Assembly (NCBI RefSeq): GCF_036373705.1
Contig: NC_089867.1
Span: 11,185,001-11,249,000, forward strand
Direction of reading: 5' to 3'
Origin: Amia ocellicauda
Lineage: Eukaryota; Chordata; Actinopteri; Amiiformes; Amiidae
Length of the DNA stretch: 64,000 nt
The translations under genes were made by a program, and so were the position numbers. The first letter of the stretch is position 1; every line of letters starts with the position of its first letter. Below, piece by piece: positions 1 to 13,800 of this stretch. The notes below the pieces were generated by a model, which was not told the origin of the DNA, did no database searches, and saw only the letters and a list, made by a program, of their open reading frames with translations.

Positions 1-1729
1 GTAAGTTCATCTCGAATAAAAGTTGATTAGGAAAAAAATAACTATGCACAGTATGATGAATGTATTAACACTGTTCATGGTTTATGCTTTGGACCACTAA
101 ATTAAAAGTGGAAAAGACACATAGAAGGCATGACCACCAATTTTACATTCTCTGATTCAGTGATGTCACTCTCAAACCCAGTTTCAGAATGCATCGCATC
201 ATAATATACATTATAGATACATATTCTATACCCTTATCAATACTCCTCCCAATACTCAACAGCAGGTAAGGCAGTAATTCAAGCGGAGATGTGATAACTG
301 CAGAGCTGAGAGAGCACGACAGAACTACAAAGAGAGAAATACAGCAGACAATACCAAACTACCACCAAAGACAAAATGCAGTAGCCATTTCCCAGTGAGA
401 CATACATAAATTAATCCTGTTAAACATAACAATGGGGGTGGGCGGGGGAATTCAGTTATTCACAAAGAGATGCCACATCAATGTGGCAACTTGCATGGAT
501 TCACAAGAAATTGGTCCTTACTAAATGGGAACTTTATATGATCTTATAGTTGGTACAATTTACTTTCAACTACTTAATTCATACCCTGTTTCGAGGTATG
601 CTTGTTATTTGCAGAGTTCAGCTTTGTTTTCCTATAGTTTCTAGCAGCATTTTCTTTTGTATTAGCAAAAGCACATCTTTCTGAAGTTTGTCACCCCTGG
701 TAAATTATTTCCAATCACAGAAATTACACACGCGCACACACACGCACACTTGGGATTTCCTACAGGAGATCATATAGTTGTAATAAGAAAAAGACAGAGG
801 TCTTTTAGGGGGTAGAGGAGTTAACAGAGGGTCACATTATTGCATTCTCCCCTCGTTTGCTTCCTAATTAACCTTCTAAATGTTAGATTTGAAATGTCTT
901 GTTTTAATAAGGCTTTGTGGTAGAATAGCTTATGCGTACATGACAAACTTCATTCAATCCAATGAACTAAAAGGGAGAAAATCCATTTAGACAGGTAACA
1001 TTGCACCAACCCTACTTTAATATTCTTTGTTCTCAATTTGCATGAATCTGACTCCTATCCATTTCTCAGTAAAGCATTAGAGAAGAGGTACAAAGGGTAT
1101 GAAAATCAGCAACAGATTAAATACACCAAGACCATATAAAGAACTCATTTAGGCATTCACGGAAGTAGGAATATTGGTTTTGTTCTTTAGTGTTCTTTAC
1201 ATTTCTTGTCAGACCTACGCTAGTGCAAACGCTTTCCATTAACAACTGCAAGGGTGGGTGAGGGAGCGCCATCTAAAAGCCACAGCCCGAACATTGCACC
1301 CTCTCCTCTGGGTAGAAGGGAGTTCATTCTCACCCGGCCAGGACAGATTAAGACTGTTTTGTTGACATTCCTTCGGAAGATTAACCTCTTGGTTGTAGAA
1401 GGTGCTGCACATGGAAGCGTGTTATGTAGGCAACAGTAAAATGTATTTCACCTTCGTAAGGCGTCCGAGATTTAGTTTAGTTTTTTTTGCCTAGACGTTA
1501 GAAACAACTCTTAGATCCCAAACGCACCCTGAACAACCAAAGACAGTGTTTGTTTCTTAATGATAAACATATTCTATTTATAATAAAGAAACAAAAACAA
1601 AATGGAAACAAAAACCAACAACAAAACGTAAGTAGAGCCTCTTTCCATGGTGTGGAGAGCAGGTCAGTACAGACTCCATGCCGGCAGAGAGGAGTCCTGG
1701 AGACCGAGCTGCTTTCCACACACACACAT
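1..1729 (-). other. 3' UTR and downstream flank of SACM1L
   Basis: This is DNA just downstream of the SACM1L stop codon on the minus strand, so at least its right part should be 3' UTR. I saw no AATAAA on the minus strand here. Weak ATTAAA variants occur near 903-908 and 1016-1021, so the cleavage site is not settled and may lie left of the window. A short CA-rich stretch sits near 725-750. No other gene is visible. Confidence 0.5.
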
Positions 1730-1866
1730 TCAGTCCATCTTTTCCTTCTGCACCAGCTTGGGTGCATCGACAAACTCCTTGCCGTTGAAGAGGATGATGG
1801 CTGCCGTCCCCACGCTGGCCGTCCCCCAGAAAAGCACATAGGCCAGGGTCTCTGTCCAAGTGTCCC
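1730..1866 (-). CDS. SACM1L: SACM1L exon 20 (second membrane segment, stop)
   Basis: Residues 542-586 and TGA (complement of 1730-1732). Contains the second hydrophobic segment [20 protein letters not shown] and the tail LVQKEKMD with the COPI-type dilysine signal. Confidence 0.97.
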
Positions 1867-4800
1867 CTGGAAATGGACAGAAAAGAATGGGCGCTTTGTT
1901 CAGCACAAGAATCTGCAGGATCAGGCAGCGGCTAAGAAGGGATTTGGCAGAATTCCGCTTGGCTACACCTGCTCTGCTCAGAAACATTATACAGAAGCCT
2001 TCGTCATATTAGCCCTGCCCTTGCATGCTCTTGGCAAAAAGAACACAGAAAAACAAAATTAAGAAAGCCTGGCTAAAGCTCAAAGTCACCTTTTAAATTT
2101 TTTATTGCAGTATGACAACGGTAATCGATAGCAACGTCCTCTTTAAAACTAAGATACTGAGCTTGCTTTGGTCAGAGCTACAGTCTAGATGGGTTCTCTT
2201 ATTTTAAATTGCACATGTTCTCATTAATGCCCCCAAAAATAAACTGTATCCGAAAGCTCACTTACCGGCCATAAGAAGACAAATGATGCACATGGAGAAC
2301 GCAACTACCATAATGATAGGCAACTGAAAAGGAATGAGAGAATTTTTTTTATTTTTTATTAATATGGTCTTGAGAAACTAATTCACTTATGAGTGTATTT
2401 TTAAACTTCTCTGTTAAAAACAATCAGCTGGAACTCACAGTGAGGAACTTCCAGTCTTTCTGTACATGGAGAGGCGCTGAACCCTCAGCTTCATCCACCG
2501 CATAGTTCCCAAGGAAGAGGTCTATGGAGTCCTGCACAGGAAACGTGTAAAATATGACAATGTCACACCAGGCATGTGGAACCATATTGAGCAACTGCTT
2601 TTGCATCAGCTGTGGGACATTATGTACAGGTAAGACAAGAAGGGCAAGATACCTGTCTGAAGCCATCTGAGAAGTTATTCTTGTAGTATCTGATCATGGA
2701 GTTCCAGCCATCCATCACAAGCCCCCACTGAGTCCTCTTCCCAGTCCTGAACACATTAGCAAAAGTCCATCAACCGCAATATAAACAAGTGTCCTTTGTT
2801 CTAATGACGTACCAAGGAATAAGGGTGTGACTTTCACAGAGTCGAGTCTTACCTCGTAAAGTCAGTCTTCAAGGCCCCAGTTCCAGCATACTGTTTGGCA
2901 CATGCATTAGCATTGTCAGCCCACGCTAAGGAAACACAAAAACACGGGAGGTTAAAATACTGGAGTGAAGAGGTGCGCGTCTCGAACGAAGCCCAGGATC
3001 TGACCGCTTACCGTTCTTGTAGATCTTTTCAAAATCGGCCTGCTCGTCAATCCTCTGTCCCACGTGAAGAACTCCCAGTCTCTGCAAGTATTATAGAGTA
3101 GATACAAGGTTGTATGGACTGCCACAGTTATCAAACCATAGCATGAGAACACACTGGCTGGCGATTTAAATGTGAAAGATGAAAATCAGCATCAAGACAT
3201 TTTCAGATGAGCATGACGGAAGTAATGCTAAGAACATTTGTAGTGAATCTAGGCAGGTCTGATCAATATTTGCATGTTTATGTACAGACACCCAGACCAG
3301 GGCTGGAGCACCACCCAAAAGTCCTGAAGAACGATCTCTAAAACACAATGGTCCCCTCTGGAGGAGACTTGGGGGCTGAGGCCTTGCCTGGAGCTGGGAC
3401 TGCAGGGAGCGTCGTGCCAGCAGGCTCTGGATGACGTTGGTGCGGTCGAGGCAGTCCATGCAGTTACTACGGAAGGTGCCTTCCTGCTGCACCAGCACCT
3501 TGCCATCTGAGTCCACCAGGAAATAACTGCAGGGAAGAGAGGGTGAGGAGACTGTTACTAGAGCGCCAAAAGACACGTTAAAGATGCACAAGATAGTGGA
3601 AAAGACAGCACACATCGGAGAGAGACGGCTGTACTAAATTCTCTGGTCAGGGATAAACAAGCCATCAGATCAGTCTGCCAGTGTGACCTCAGAGCTGAAC
3701 TCCCTGTGCATCTAGACAAACCAACAAACAAATAAAAATGTACCCAAATTCATCCTGCATCTCTGCGACCATGTCCACTAAAATCTGCAGGCGTTCCCAT
3801 CTCATCCGGCTGCATTCTTTGTGGAAGTCGAAGGCTATGTACCTACATGGAGGGAGAATAGGAAAACAATCATTAAGGTCCTGAGGGCAAATTTACACTC
3901 TTTCCAGAATAAAATACAGCAATACAAAACCATCCATGGCTGCAGATCATACTTACTTCACCATCCCATTGCCTAGGTTGGATACCATCTTGGCAAAGGC
4001 CTGTTCCAGGGGCTTCTCCGAACCTTTCTGATTTACCTGCAAAAAAAAGAAAGGGTTGTTTTGTTAAGAGGAATGAAAACCCCTGCTTTCCAACAATAGA
4101 CACACAAAAGTTTAATATAAAAAAAAAAGCCATACCAAGTTTAAAATCACTTGCTTCCCATAGATGATAATTTGAGAGTCAAAGTGCCTCTGGAATCCAT
4201 CCAACTAAGTACGGAAAAGATAAAATAGATTTATTGAGAGTTAGACAAAGAGTTGAGAAAAGATTTACAATGTCAAAGTCAAAGAACAACCAATTTTGTA
4301 TTTTTTTACAGAGCTGTTGGTGGGGGAGTTTAAGTAGTTAGGAGAAAAGCTTGATGGTAAACAGGGATGCAGTTTTGTTGTTGTGGTTGTTTTGTGTAAA
4401 ATCCACTTAAAAGACACTAAAATGCATAGTTTAAAAACATACATGATTGGTTGTTTTGCTGATCTGCGGCTTTGGTTTGTACTTGAGGTTCGGTCTCTGA
4501 GACCAAAAGAACGGCATTGATCCTCGGGTCTGAAAAGAGCAGAGACATCTCATGAAACAATCGCACAGCATGCTCAGTATTATACACTGAAGTGCTTCAA
4601 ACTCGGTCCTTCTAAACAACCCTGTAAACAGTCAAAGAAATGAAACGTACGATCTCTGTAACCGTGTGCTCACACACATCTATCCACTCACCTGTACAAA
4701 TGAAGCTTTCCCTCCATTGTACTGCACAATCTGTTCCGTCTCAACAAAGTTTGCAGCATGACCTTCAGAGTCAATACCTGGAAGAACAGGAGCAGTCTGC

Positions 4801-7800
4801 ATTATATATAAATAGACATATAACACACACTGTCATTAAAATATATTACACCAATATACTGGATTAAACTAGTACACCTTTGCCTGGAAAGATTTGATGG
4901 CGCTAGTACTCCGTGACCTTGTTCATGGTGTGAAAATCAATCGACTGATATGTATACATTTATTTTTAGCACCTGTCAACGCTGTATGTTCGAACAGTCT
5001 TTTTCAATATTTTTTTAAAGATGTATGTAGGATGAAGTTATTTAAAATAGATTAAATTTGGATGGTGGTCTCATAGAATCTCATGAGAAAAAAAAAAAAA
5101 AGTAAACACTGTCAATTATTTGTAAGCGAGAAGACATCAACAAAGACGGCACAGAAGTTGTTAAAGCACCGATTAAAAGGAAGCACGCAAAGGGTACCGA
5201 AATGGCAGTAGAGTTTAATAATTGACAGCTCGGCCACTCACCTCTCACATAGTACCGCACCCCCGCACGGAAACAACTTCTCCTGGAGATGATGACCCAG
5301 TCAAAGATCTTCCCATTGATGCAGCAAGATTTCATAGCAATGACTGAAGTGTGGTTAAGGAAACTCCTCGAACAGAGTCAAAACACCCTGTACTTTGTTA
5401 CAAAATGAAAGTTTCTAATCAGTCTCATTTAAACCTTGTTAGGTGCCTTTCCTATTCAGTGTAATTTGAAAAAGCAGCAGCTGTACATTTCATTCCTGTG
5501 AATGCTTTAAGATGCAAGACCAGCTACAAGCACATTTGGGGATCTTAAGTTTTTTATTTTTTGTCAAACATAAATTGCATTATATCTGAGTGAGTAATCC
5601 CCAGCGGACATCCTAAACCATTCTGCAATAACTACATTTAACTACTATTCCAGTTCCTAGCAATCACTCACATTATCGGTGTTCATATTCATGCTCTTAT
5701 TTTGGAGGTGACAGTGGTGCCAGTCTTCCCCAAGGCAAACCGTGTGACAACTGGTTAGAAATGGCAGAGTGGTGTGTCGTTACAATACTGCGGTACAGAT
5801 TTATTTTAGCGGCTCTTCAGACTTGATTCTATCACAGTCCCGACTGTAGAATAAATGTTGGCTAGTGATCTTTCATTAACTTCACCACTGCCATGTACCG
5901 AGAGGCCCAGAAAATCCAGCGATATCCTACTTTACCTTTCAGATAAATGTAATGCATCTGCTAACCTTAACTGTAATCCATTAACATTTACTTTTAATGT
6001 AATGAAAATAGATCACAGCACTGGCCTTTGCTACCAGCTAGTGTAGAAATGCAGAATTGCAGCTTTGGTTTCAGATCTCTCGGCTGCTGAATTAGTCACA
6101 GAAGCCTGTGGCGTTCTGGCAACTCATGCACACTAATTTGACTTCCTCACTGTTTTGTTCACAAAGCAGTAATAATGTCTACTTCAACCCATGTAACATG
6201 ATACAAATAAAACTATGCCAGGTGCCCTATATAAATAGGAAACTCCTCAGTTACCTAAGTATGTGCTTAACAGATCTGTATCTAACTAAGCAATGCAATA
6301 GCAGGCAAAAACATTTCAGACCACATAATCTACCTAGATTACAGGGCGAGTTATAACTGCATCAACAGGACAATTAGTGGTTGAAAAGCTGGCCAGAGGA
6401 TTAGGTACAACTCCACAGCAAGATACAGTTGAAACATTATTTGTCGAGTATATTGGGGAATGAATGTATTCAATCATACATTTTCTGACAGATGCACAAT
6501 AACCCCCTCACACACATTGAAATTTCACTCGAAGAGGAAAACATGTGAAATAGCTAATCCTTTCAAAAGAAGCTTTACATAGCGTTTTAATCACTTTAGG
6601 GCATTATTAACAAGCCTTGGACACAATTAGCAAGCTCTATTTACAAGTCAAGAAAACAGTATTAAAATAAACTCTAATAGGTGCCTCGTGCAAACTGTGA
6701 CCATTTCTAATCATCATCCAGAAGCATGAGCAATTTATACACTTGTGCCAACTGTGACGAATGCCTTTCAGAGATGTAGTTGAAGTTGTCTAATACAGGT
6801 TCATAATTTGCCATCAGAATGGTTAAATAGACATTGTCATCCGTCTCTGATATTCTACCTTACACCGCACTACAGCTGGATGAGAGCAAGTCAATGCAAA
6901 CACACAGCAGCACTGTGAAAGGATACATCCGTGGAGGACTGGGAATGCAAACTTGTGAAGCTGTTGGGATCGGGGGGAAAGAAAATAAATTCGTGTGGAA
7001 ACATATATAGTCTCTCCACCTCCACGCTACCATCAATGTCAACCTGCTATGACAGCATTCAGACAGAGCAGTTGTTCATAATAATAAAAAAGGAAAAAAA
7101 CAAAATGAGAATTGAACATAAATAAATACTGTAATTTCTTGCTCCTAATCTTGTGTGTTTGGTGCATACTTTGTTTTGTTTTACTGTAACCCCGAAAAAA
7201 CAGATAAAAGACATTTCCCCTCAAATTTGAAACAGAAATGAAGCTGAACAACAGGAAAGAGCCAGTAAAGTCCTGCTTATACGCACACTGAGGAAAAACA
7301 GGGGATATTGGATATTGGGTCAGTGCTAATCCACTTGAAAGCATAATTCATTGGATTATGATGAAACAGCAGATAAGGTTCCCCATCCAGCAGAAAGCCG
7401 TTTGGCTTTCAACTAGTAAAGCTAGGGTGCATAGATGAGCTGGGTTTGAAACTCTTGAACAGAAAATGGGAAAAGGGAAAAACAGCAGACTATAGAAAGG
7501 GCAGTAAAAATGAATAAAAGCTGAACTCACCTCAGGCTGTGCTGTGAATTCTCTTAGGAGGTGCCCATTCCACACAAACCTCTGATCGGCCTACAGACAC
7601 CAGACAGACAACACCATCTCAGTATACAAAACATACGGCCTGTAAACATACTGGGGGACGTTCAGTGGTGGTTGTTATCTGAACCAGTGGGATTTATTGA
7701 TAATACATGGAGGAAACATTGTGCAGTGCTATGCCTCATTCCCTCCACTTCAGGGTTTTATAAACCATGTTGTGTGATTGAATTATTGCTGAACAAGACA

Positions 7801-10800
7801 TTGAAAGGTTATACAATATTTCTGGTGGCCAACCATAGCGGTCTTCTCTTTCCATGCCATGCAAGAATTTTAAGAACATGGTTAAGAACAAGCTTAAAGT
7901 CTTGAGGTATTTTTCATTGTCATGCATTTTAAGCTAGATCGTCATCATCTTCAGAATCTACAGTCAAGTTGTCAAGGAACTAACTGTGGTTACATGGCTT
8001 AAGGCTTTATTAATTATTTTAACCAATGTTTTTCTGGTTGTTTATTCCCCGCCCCTCTCTTGCAAAGCACACTGGGCCGAGACCCTTCATAAATGGTTAC
8101 AGACCCCACGGTAGTGATGGTAATCTTTTACCCTTTCCAAGAGACTCATTTCCTGAAACTCCGGGCTGGTGTTGGACAGTCGCTGTAAGGTATGTGTTAG
8201 GTCATAGTTGGTAGAAAAGTAGAAGCCATCTGTGTTCAAGACATTGTTGATCATGGCCAAGAAAGACTTGTTGTCTTGCATCTGTTGAGGAAAATAAAAC
8301 AAATGCTAGAAATCAGTGTAAAGTATGAGATTTTAACATTTGAAGCTAGAATACACCAAGCCTTTAGCTCCCAATAGTAGACAGTCCACAACATAATTCA
8401 CTTCAAATGCACCTTTTCATTATAATTCATGTTAACTATGTTAATATACACCAATTAAATCTGCATAGTGGTGCTTTAGAATAAGAAACCTTCTAGAAAC
8501 AAATGCATGGAACAAAGTGGGAATTTGGGATCACATATTTAGAAAGAAACAAAATAACATCCTGTGCTCTAAATTAAAAAACAAGTGGGTTTCAGACAAC
8601 TACCAACTCCTCAACTCCACTGAGGAACTTGTAGCCTGTCATGTTACAAAGTGAAAACAATGTAATGAAGAGCAGTGGAAAACACACAGAAGGCCAGGCT
8701 CATGACACTGCCTCTTGCTCTATTGAGCTGCCCTAATTTGTAAAGTATGCCATCATTTGTTTCATCAGTTTCTCGTCTCTATTGATTTTTCAGCCCATTT
8801 CTGGCATTCACATCAGTCCGTCTCTTTCTGGTGCTAATCTGATATGTTCAGTGCATGGGTCACAAATGCAGGCTAGACCTGCTACTTGCCTACCCTACCC
8901 CCCACTATATCTATATAAATATAAACCGCCATCAGCAGTTTTATTTTGTGCTTTGTCACACCTTTTCTTCTTCGACCTCTCATCTCTCTCCTACTCCGTC
9001 TGCTGCTCCAAAACTCACATAAATGTGAATGAATGCGGATGTGAGGAGTTCCCAAAGCTTTTATGCCTCTTGTAAGTGCTCTCATTAATCTTTTTCACTC
9101 CAGTCCAAACTATGAGCTTTAAAGCACGAGGTCTGCTTAAACTATGACACTTCAAAATGTATTATACAAGAATGTTAAAGATTTCATCTGCAATCAAACC
9201 AAGATAAGCACATGTGCTAACTTCAGACAAATTAATAAAAAATACATGCATGTATACAAGCAGAGAGAGAGGAGTAGTTTAGTACACTAACAGAAGTCTG
9301 ATGTTGCAATTTGTCTGTAGAATTTGTTATCTCATTGGTGGTAATAAGCCTCCCTAATGTCACAATTATGAATTCAACATCATTATACTGAAAAGCAACA
9401 TTTCAAGAGAAATGTGGTGACTGTCATTTTATTTAGAGGGTTACATTTAAAGCCAAGACATTAGAAACAACTGTCTTACCTTTGTCAATTCTCTATAATC
9501 TGTCAGCTGCAAAGAAATGAGCCTTTTCCAGTGAAAAGCAACACATGACAGGCACAGTAATCTGCACAATGCTTTTGGACCAGGGAGATTATTATATAAG
9601 GTCATGTTTGTCTATGTGCAGTTCATAATTATAGATGAGTTACATATCTTAACAGTTAGTTAAAATAGATTTGTTTACAGTAAAATAAATACAAATCAAA
9701 TAAATCTGAAGGCCCTGAGGCAATATAACAGAGCAGCTTTTACATGCTGGAAAAAAAGCTGGGTTTAGATCTGCATATTTGAATTCTCAGTACATTAATA
9801 ACAGTCTAGAAGCCAACTGAAAAAGGATACACATTAGGAGTACATTTTTATTGAGGTTTAATTGTTTGACGTGTAGCAATTTTGCTGAACATCAGTTATT
9901 TGCATAGGGTTAATTTTAAAATGCTGCATAATGCCGAGTTTCCCCTTCAGTTCCTGGCTGATACTGAAATACTAGCCACAGTAGCACACATCCAGGTTTT
10001 AAAGGTCTGAGTCCTTTCATTGTTTTTCCTGCAAATCCGGTTCTTGATTTGAGCTCACTTGCTGGCAGTGAAAATACCAAGAGTGGTGCTGCAGTGAAAG
10101 TATTTCCTTCAATCTCAGATAAGAAAACAGTGCAAAGGAAGACTACATGGGTCCCTGTCTTGAGTTAACTTATGATAAGGGCTAAAATATTGCCATCTGC
10201 CTCCATTCACTCTGAACAAGTAATGGGGATTTTAAACTCTGGGGGTTGTTAAAATCCATACATGGCAGTTTTGGGCTGCAATTAATATTCTTCATGACAT
10301 ATCTGTTAAAGTAGCAGGGGGAATAAAATTAGAACAATAAGATAATGCAGCAGAGGCAAAAATCTGACAGATCAGGCAGTTTTGTAATAATGAGGAGTGA
10401 ATTAAAATAGGATTGGGGTCGTGCAATTAATGTCACTAGTTAACTGTATTCAAATTAGATTAAAGCAAAACACAATCCGAGGCCAAGATTGGAGGGTAAA
10501 AATAAGTGGCCTTGTTTCAGAATTAGCATCCAATTCCTGAGTTTAATTAAAATCAGCTTTTAATAAATGGAAAGACTTCAATTGATCAGAATTAAAACCT
10601 GAAAAAGGTTGAGGCCCTATTTATAAACTGGAATGCAACACATTCACAATTACTTGAAATAGAAAATAGAATTAAATTTAATTAATTTCTACCAAGACAA
10701 TTACTGCATAACCCTTCCCACCATCTCTATATGGGATATAGATGTAGATTGATGTACAATATGCAACAAGGGACATTTATAGGATTTTTAGCTTAAGAAG

Positions 10801-13800
10801 AAAATAATACTTCAGAAATATAATGGTTATTTAAACCGTGCCTTTAATATAATACGTTATTATAATTAGCATTTATTTATATGTTTTTTATTATTGTTGT
10901 TGTTAATGTTATTGGTCTTGGCAACTAGCAATTTCCAGAAAAGCTTCAGAAATGACTACAGGAAGTGCATCACTGCTGAAGCAGCTGAAAATAATATCAT
11001 AAGGTTAAGGTACCGGTGCACAAAACAAGAGGGTGATGCTAACTTCCTTCCCCTTCTCATATCCTGATAATGAGCTTCACTTATTATGGTTTGTTTATCT
11101 GGTTATCCAAAGCAACTCGTGTTCAAAAGCACAGTGCGTTATAAACTACTGATGTAGAGTTAAAAAGCTGCACTTTGTAAAATGAACAGTAAATAATTAA
11201 AATCTAAAACATAACCACAACATCATGGTAGAACATGTTAATTGCTAAAATCAGGAATCAACGATCTCCACCTAAGCTTCTATCAATTGTTTGTCTAATC
11301 ATTGGTGTTCGCTATAATATGTTATCGCCAGTTCATGTGGTAACACCAACAGAGAATCACATTAATCACATACAAGAAAATATGCAAATCTGAAATTAAT
11401 GAAAAAGCAGAGCAAACCAATAAAGAAACTAGTACTTTAAAGAACTCCACACCAAACTGAAATATTGATGTCAAAACGAATCAGTCCCCACTATCGCTAT
11501 GGAACACAGCACTCACAAACAACCCAGGCAAGACTGACATGCAATGATACATTAAAATAGAAATCAACAATAATAAACTTGACTGAAAACAGCTGTGACA
11601 AAGATCACAGATCACTCCTTAAATGCTTAAGTCAAACACAGTCCAGTGGTCAGTTGCATAAAAACTTAAGTTATCACAGCCCTGAAGTTTTTATTATTAA
11701 CTCTTTACACTGCCTTACACATGGAGACTGACAGTTTTCACAAAAAACATTTTCAAAGCATACGTTTTCCCCTTAAATGTGTCTTGTATTTAAGTGCATT
11801 GCACAAAATATCTTAACATGATGAAGTCAATATGTTATGGGAAAAGTCATTAAGTGATGCAACTAGCTATAGACCTGCTGTGATAGCTGGTAAAATGGAA
11901 AACTCTAAGGGCCCAGTGTGATTTATCCATTAAAACTGCTTGAGTATGGGGATTGAGAGAGAACCAGCAGGTGGATACCCTGGAATGCTGCACAACATCT
12001 GCTGCTGTTAAAGGCCGATTGCCTAGGGAGCCGAGGGTACCAACAGGAGACATGTCTGTCTCGACTGGCAACAAAGCACCACAGTTTTAATCTCACACAA
12101 CTGTGAGACACAGTTTCTACTAGGCATATTTGGGAATGCAGTAGTGACTCAACATGCCTAAATAAATAATTAAAACTGGGGCAGTAAAGTGAGATTAGAC
12201 CAATAAAACCGCTAAGAACATATATATTCCCTGTTTAAATAAAGTGAAAAATAATGGTTTTGAGGTTTAATGTTTTGAGAGGTCCAGCCCTTGGGTGAAC
12301 TCAATAAATGCATGCAGGCAGAACAGTTGAAATATAGCTGTGTTACCTGGTTATCTGTCAAGTGCAGAACAGTCTTTTTGTAAGATATGATGTCAAAATC
12401 GGTTGCCTTCCAGACAGCGTGGCCAAACAGGTCTCCAATCTTTTTCTTTTTGGTAATAACAATAAGATACATCCCTGTGTAGAAAAACAAACCCCAGGAT
12501 ATAAAATACACTCATTGTGTGCATTTAAATCACAGGAACTGGATCTGCTGTATTCACTGTGGAAAGAAACAAAGCTACATGTATTTTCACCAGATGAAAT
12601 AGATTGACATCTGTGGTGTTTTTACAGCACAAAACTTCAAATTAAATATCTTATTTGGGACACACATTTGTGATCACTCAGTTAAATATGTACACTATAT
12701 TGGTCCTGCAAAAAGCTGCAGTTGGGACTCATTTTCTAAGCCCATGTAAATATTTACAATACTGGACAAACTTGTTCTCCTTAAACAAAATGTGCAACTG
12801 GGCGTACCGTCTGCAATGCATTCTCAACTGAGAATGTTCATTTACAAATGATGTAGACCTTCTGCTAGTGCCTTGGCATTTGGGGATTTCACAAGAGCTC
12901 TAACATACAGCTAGAACTACAGTAAAATTGTGCTGCTAAGAACTGCATTTCTTACCTTTATTGCCTGGTGTTTTAAATAGATTTGTGATTTCTGTGAGGA
13001 TTTTGTTCTCTGGAGTAGATGTGGAGAGTCATAATTTTCAGTGTTTGTGTTAATAGGGAGAAGACAGCAGTGCAATTTTAGTTTTTAATATTGCAGTAGC
13101 TCTGCTGTTTCTGGCAAGAGATCACAAATATGGCCTTAAGTGAGGGTTACATAATGATGCAGCATATACTGACAAACTCTGCTTAAGCAGCACTAATCTA
13201 CCACGTGTTGTTTTTCATTTGTTTGTTTATAGCATGGGCTGTACAGAAACAAAAGTGGCTAAATGGGATATTACTTTGGTGCAGGTCTGCAGTGGATACA
13301 GTTCTGAGGAATGGTTTTCATACACACTTTTCCTACCTGCAACCAGGCGCATTGTTCCCATGATTCCACATATCGGCTTAGTAACCGCTGACGGAGGGAC
13401 ATCCTTCTTAACTGGGGAAACATCAAGAGAGCTTTAAAATCTCTGGGAAGATTTTGGGTGCTCCAAACACAAACACCTTTTAATCTGTGATGGTACATTC
13501 TAGCAAGCACGGGATGGCAAACTGGTATAAGTTAAGCAAACAACAGCTTAGGACAATGTTTAAATAAAGACTGGAACTAGATTTTATCATGCTGTAGTAC
13601 AAGCACTTGTTTAGATTTAAATCAATACATAAAGTGCACAATTGGCATTATTCTGCACGGTAAGGTTTTGGGGTCGATGGGTCTCTCCCTGCTTGTTGAG
13701 CCCACTTTAGTTATTGTCACAGCTGTCAACAGTGACGTCTAGCCAATGACATCATAAAAGGTACAGGAAAGATTCCCTCCCTACCTGTGAGGGTCATTTC

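Larger units (their letters stand above)
1867..5241 (-). other. Short introns of SACM1L (exons 9-20)
   Basis: The 3' half of the gene is compact, with introns of about 120-460 bp between exons 9 and 20. I see no other gene in them. The intron at 3082-3387 starts with GC on the minus strand. The others begin with GT and end with AG. Confidence 0.8.
5344..8131 (-). other. SACM1L introns 5-7
   Basis: Three introns, 7591-8131, 6961-7530 and 5344-6926, separated by exons 6 and 7. They are AT-rich. I see no coding sequence, RNA gene or clear mobile element in them. Confidence 0.6.

Noticed and set aside
1..6. The window opens with GTAAGT, which looks like a plus-strand splice donor.
   Set aside because: No exon can be seen to its left and no plus-strand gene follows. 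SACM1L is on the other strand.
1550..2062. 170-codon plus-strand frame.
   Set aside because: It is antisense to SACM1L exon 20 and its intron. It has no domain, and the minus-strand exon explains the sequence.
5703..5745. A stretch whose complement contains GTCACACGGTTTGCC, resembling the missing VHRFALP piece of Sac1.
   Set aside because: The sequence diverges after five residues and no acceptor fits. The true 34-nt exon is at 6927-6960, with matching phase and protein.
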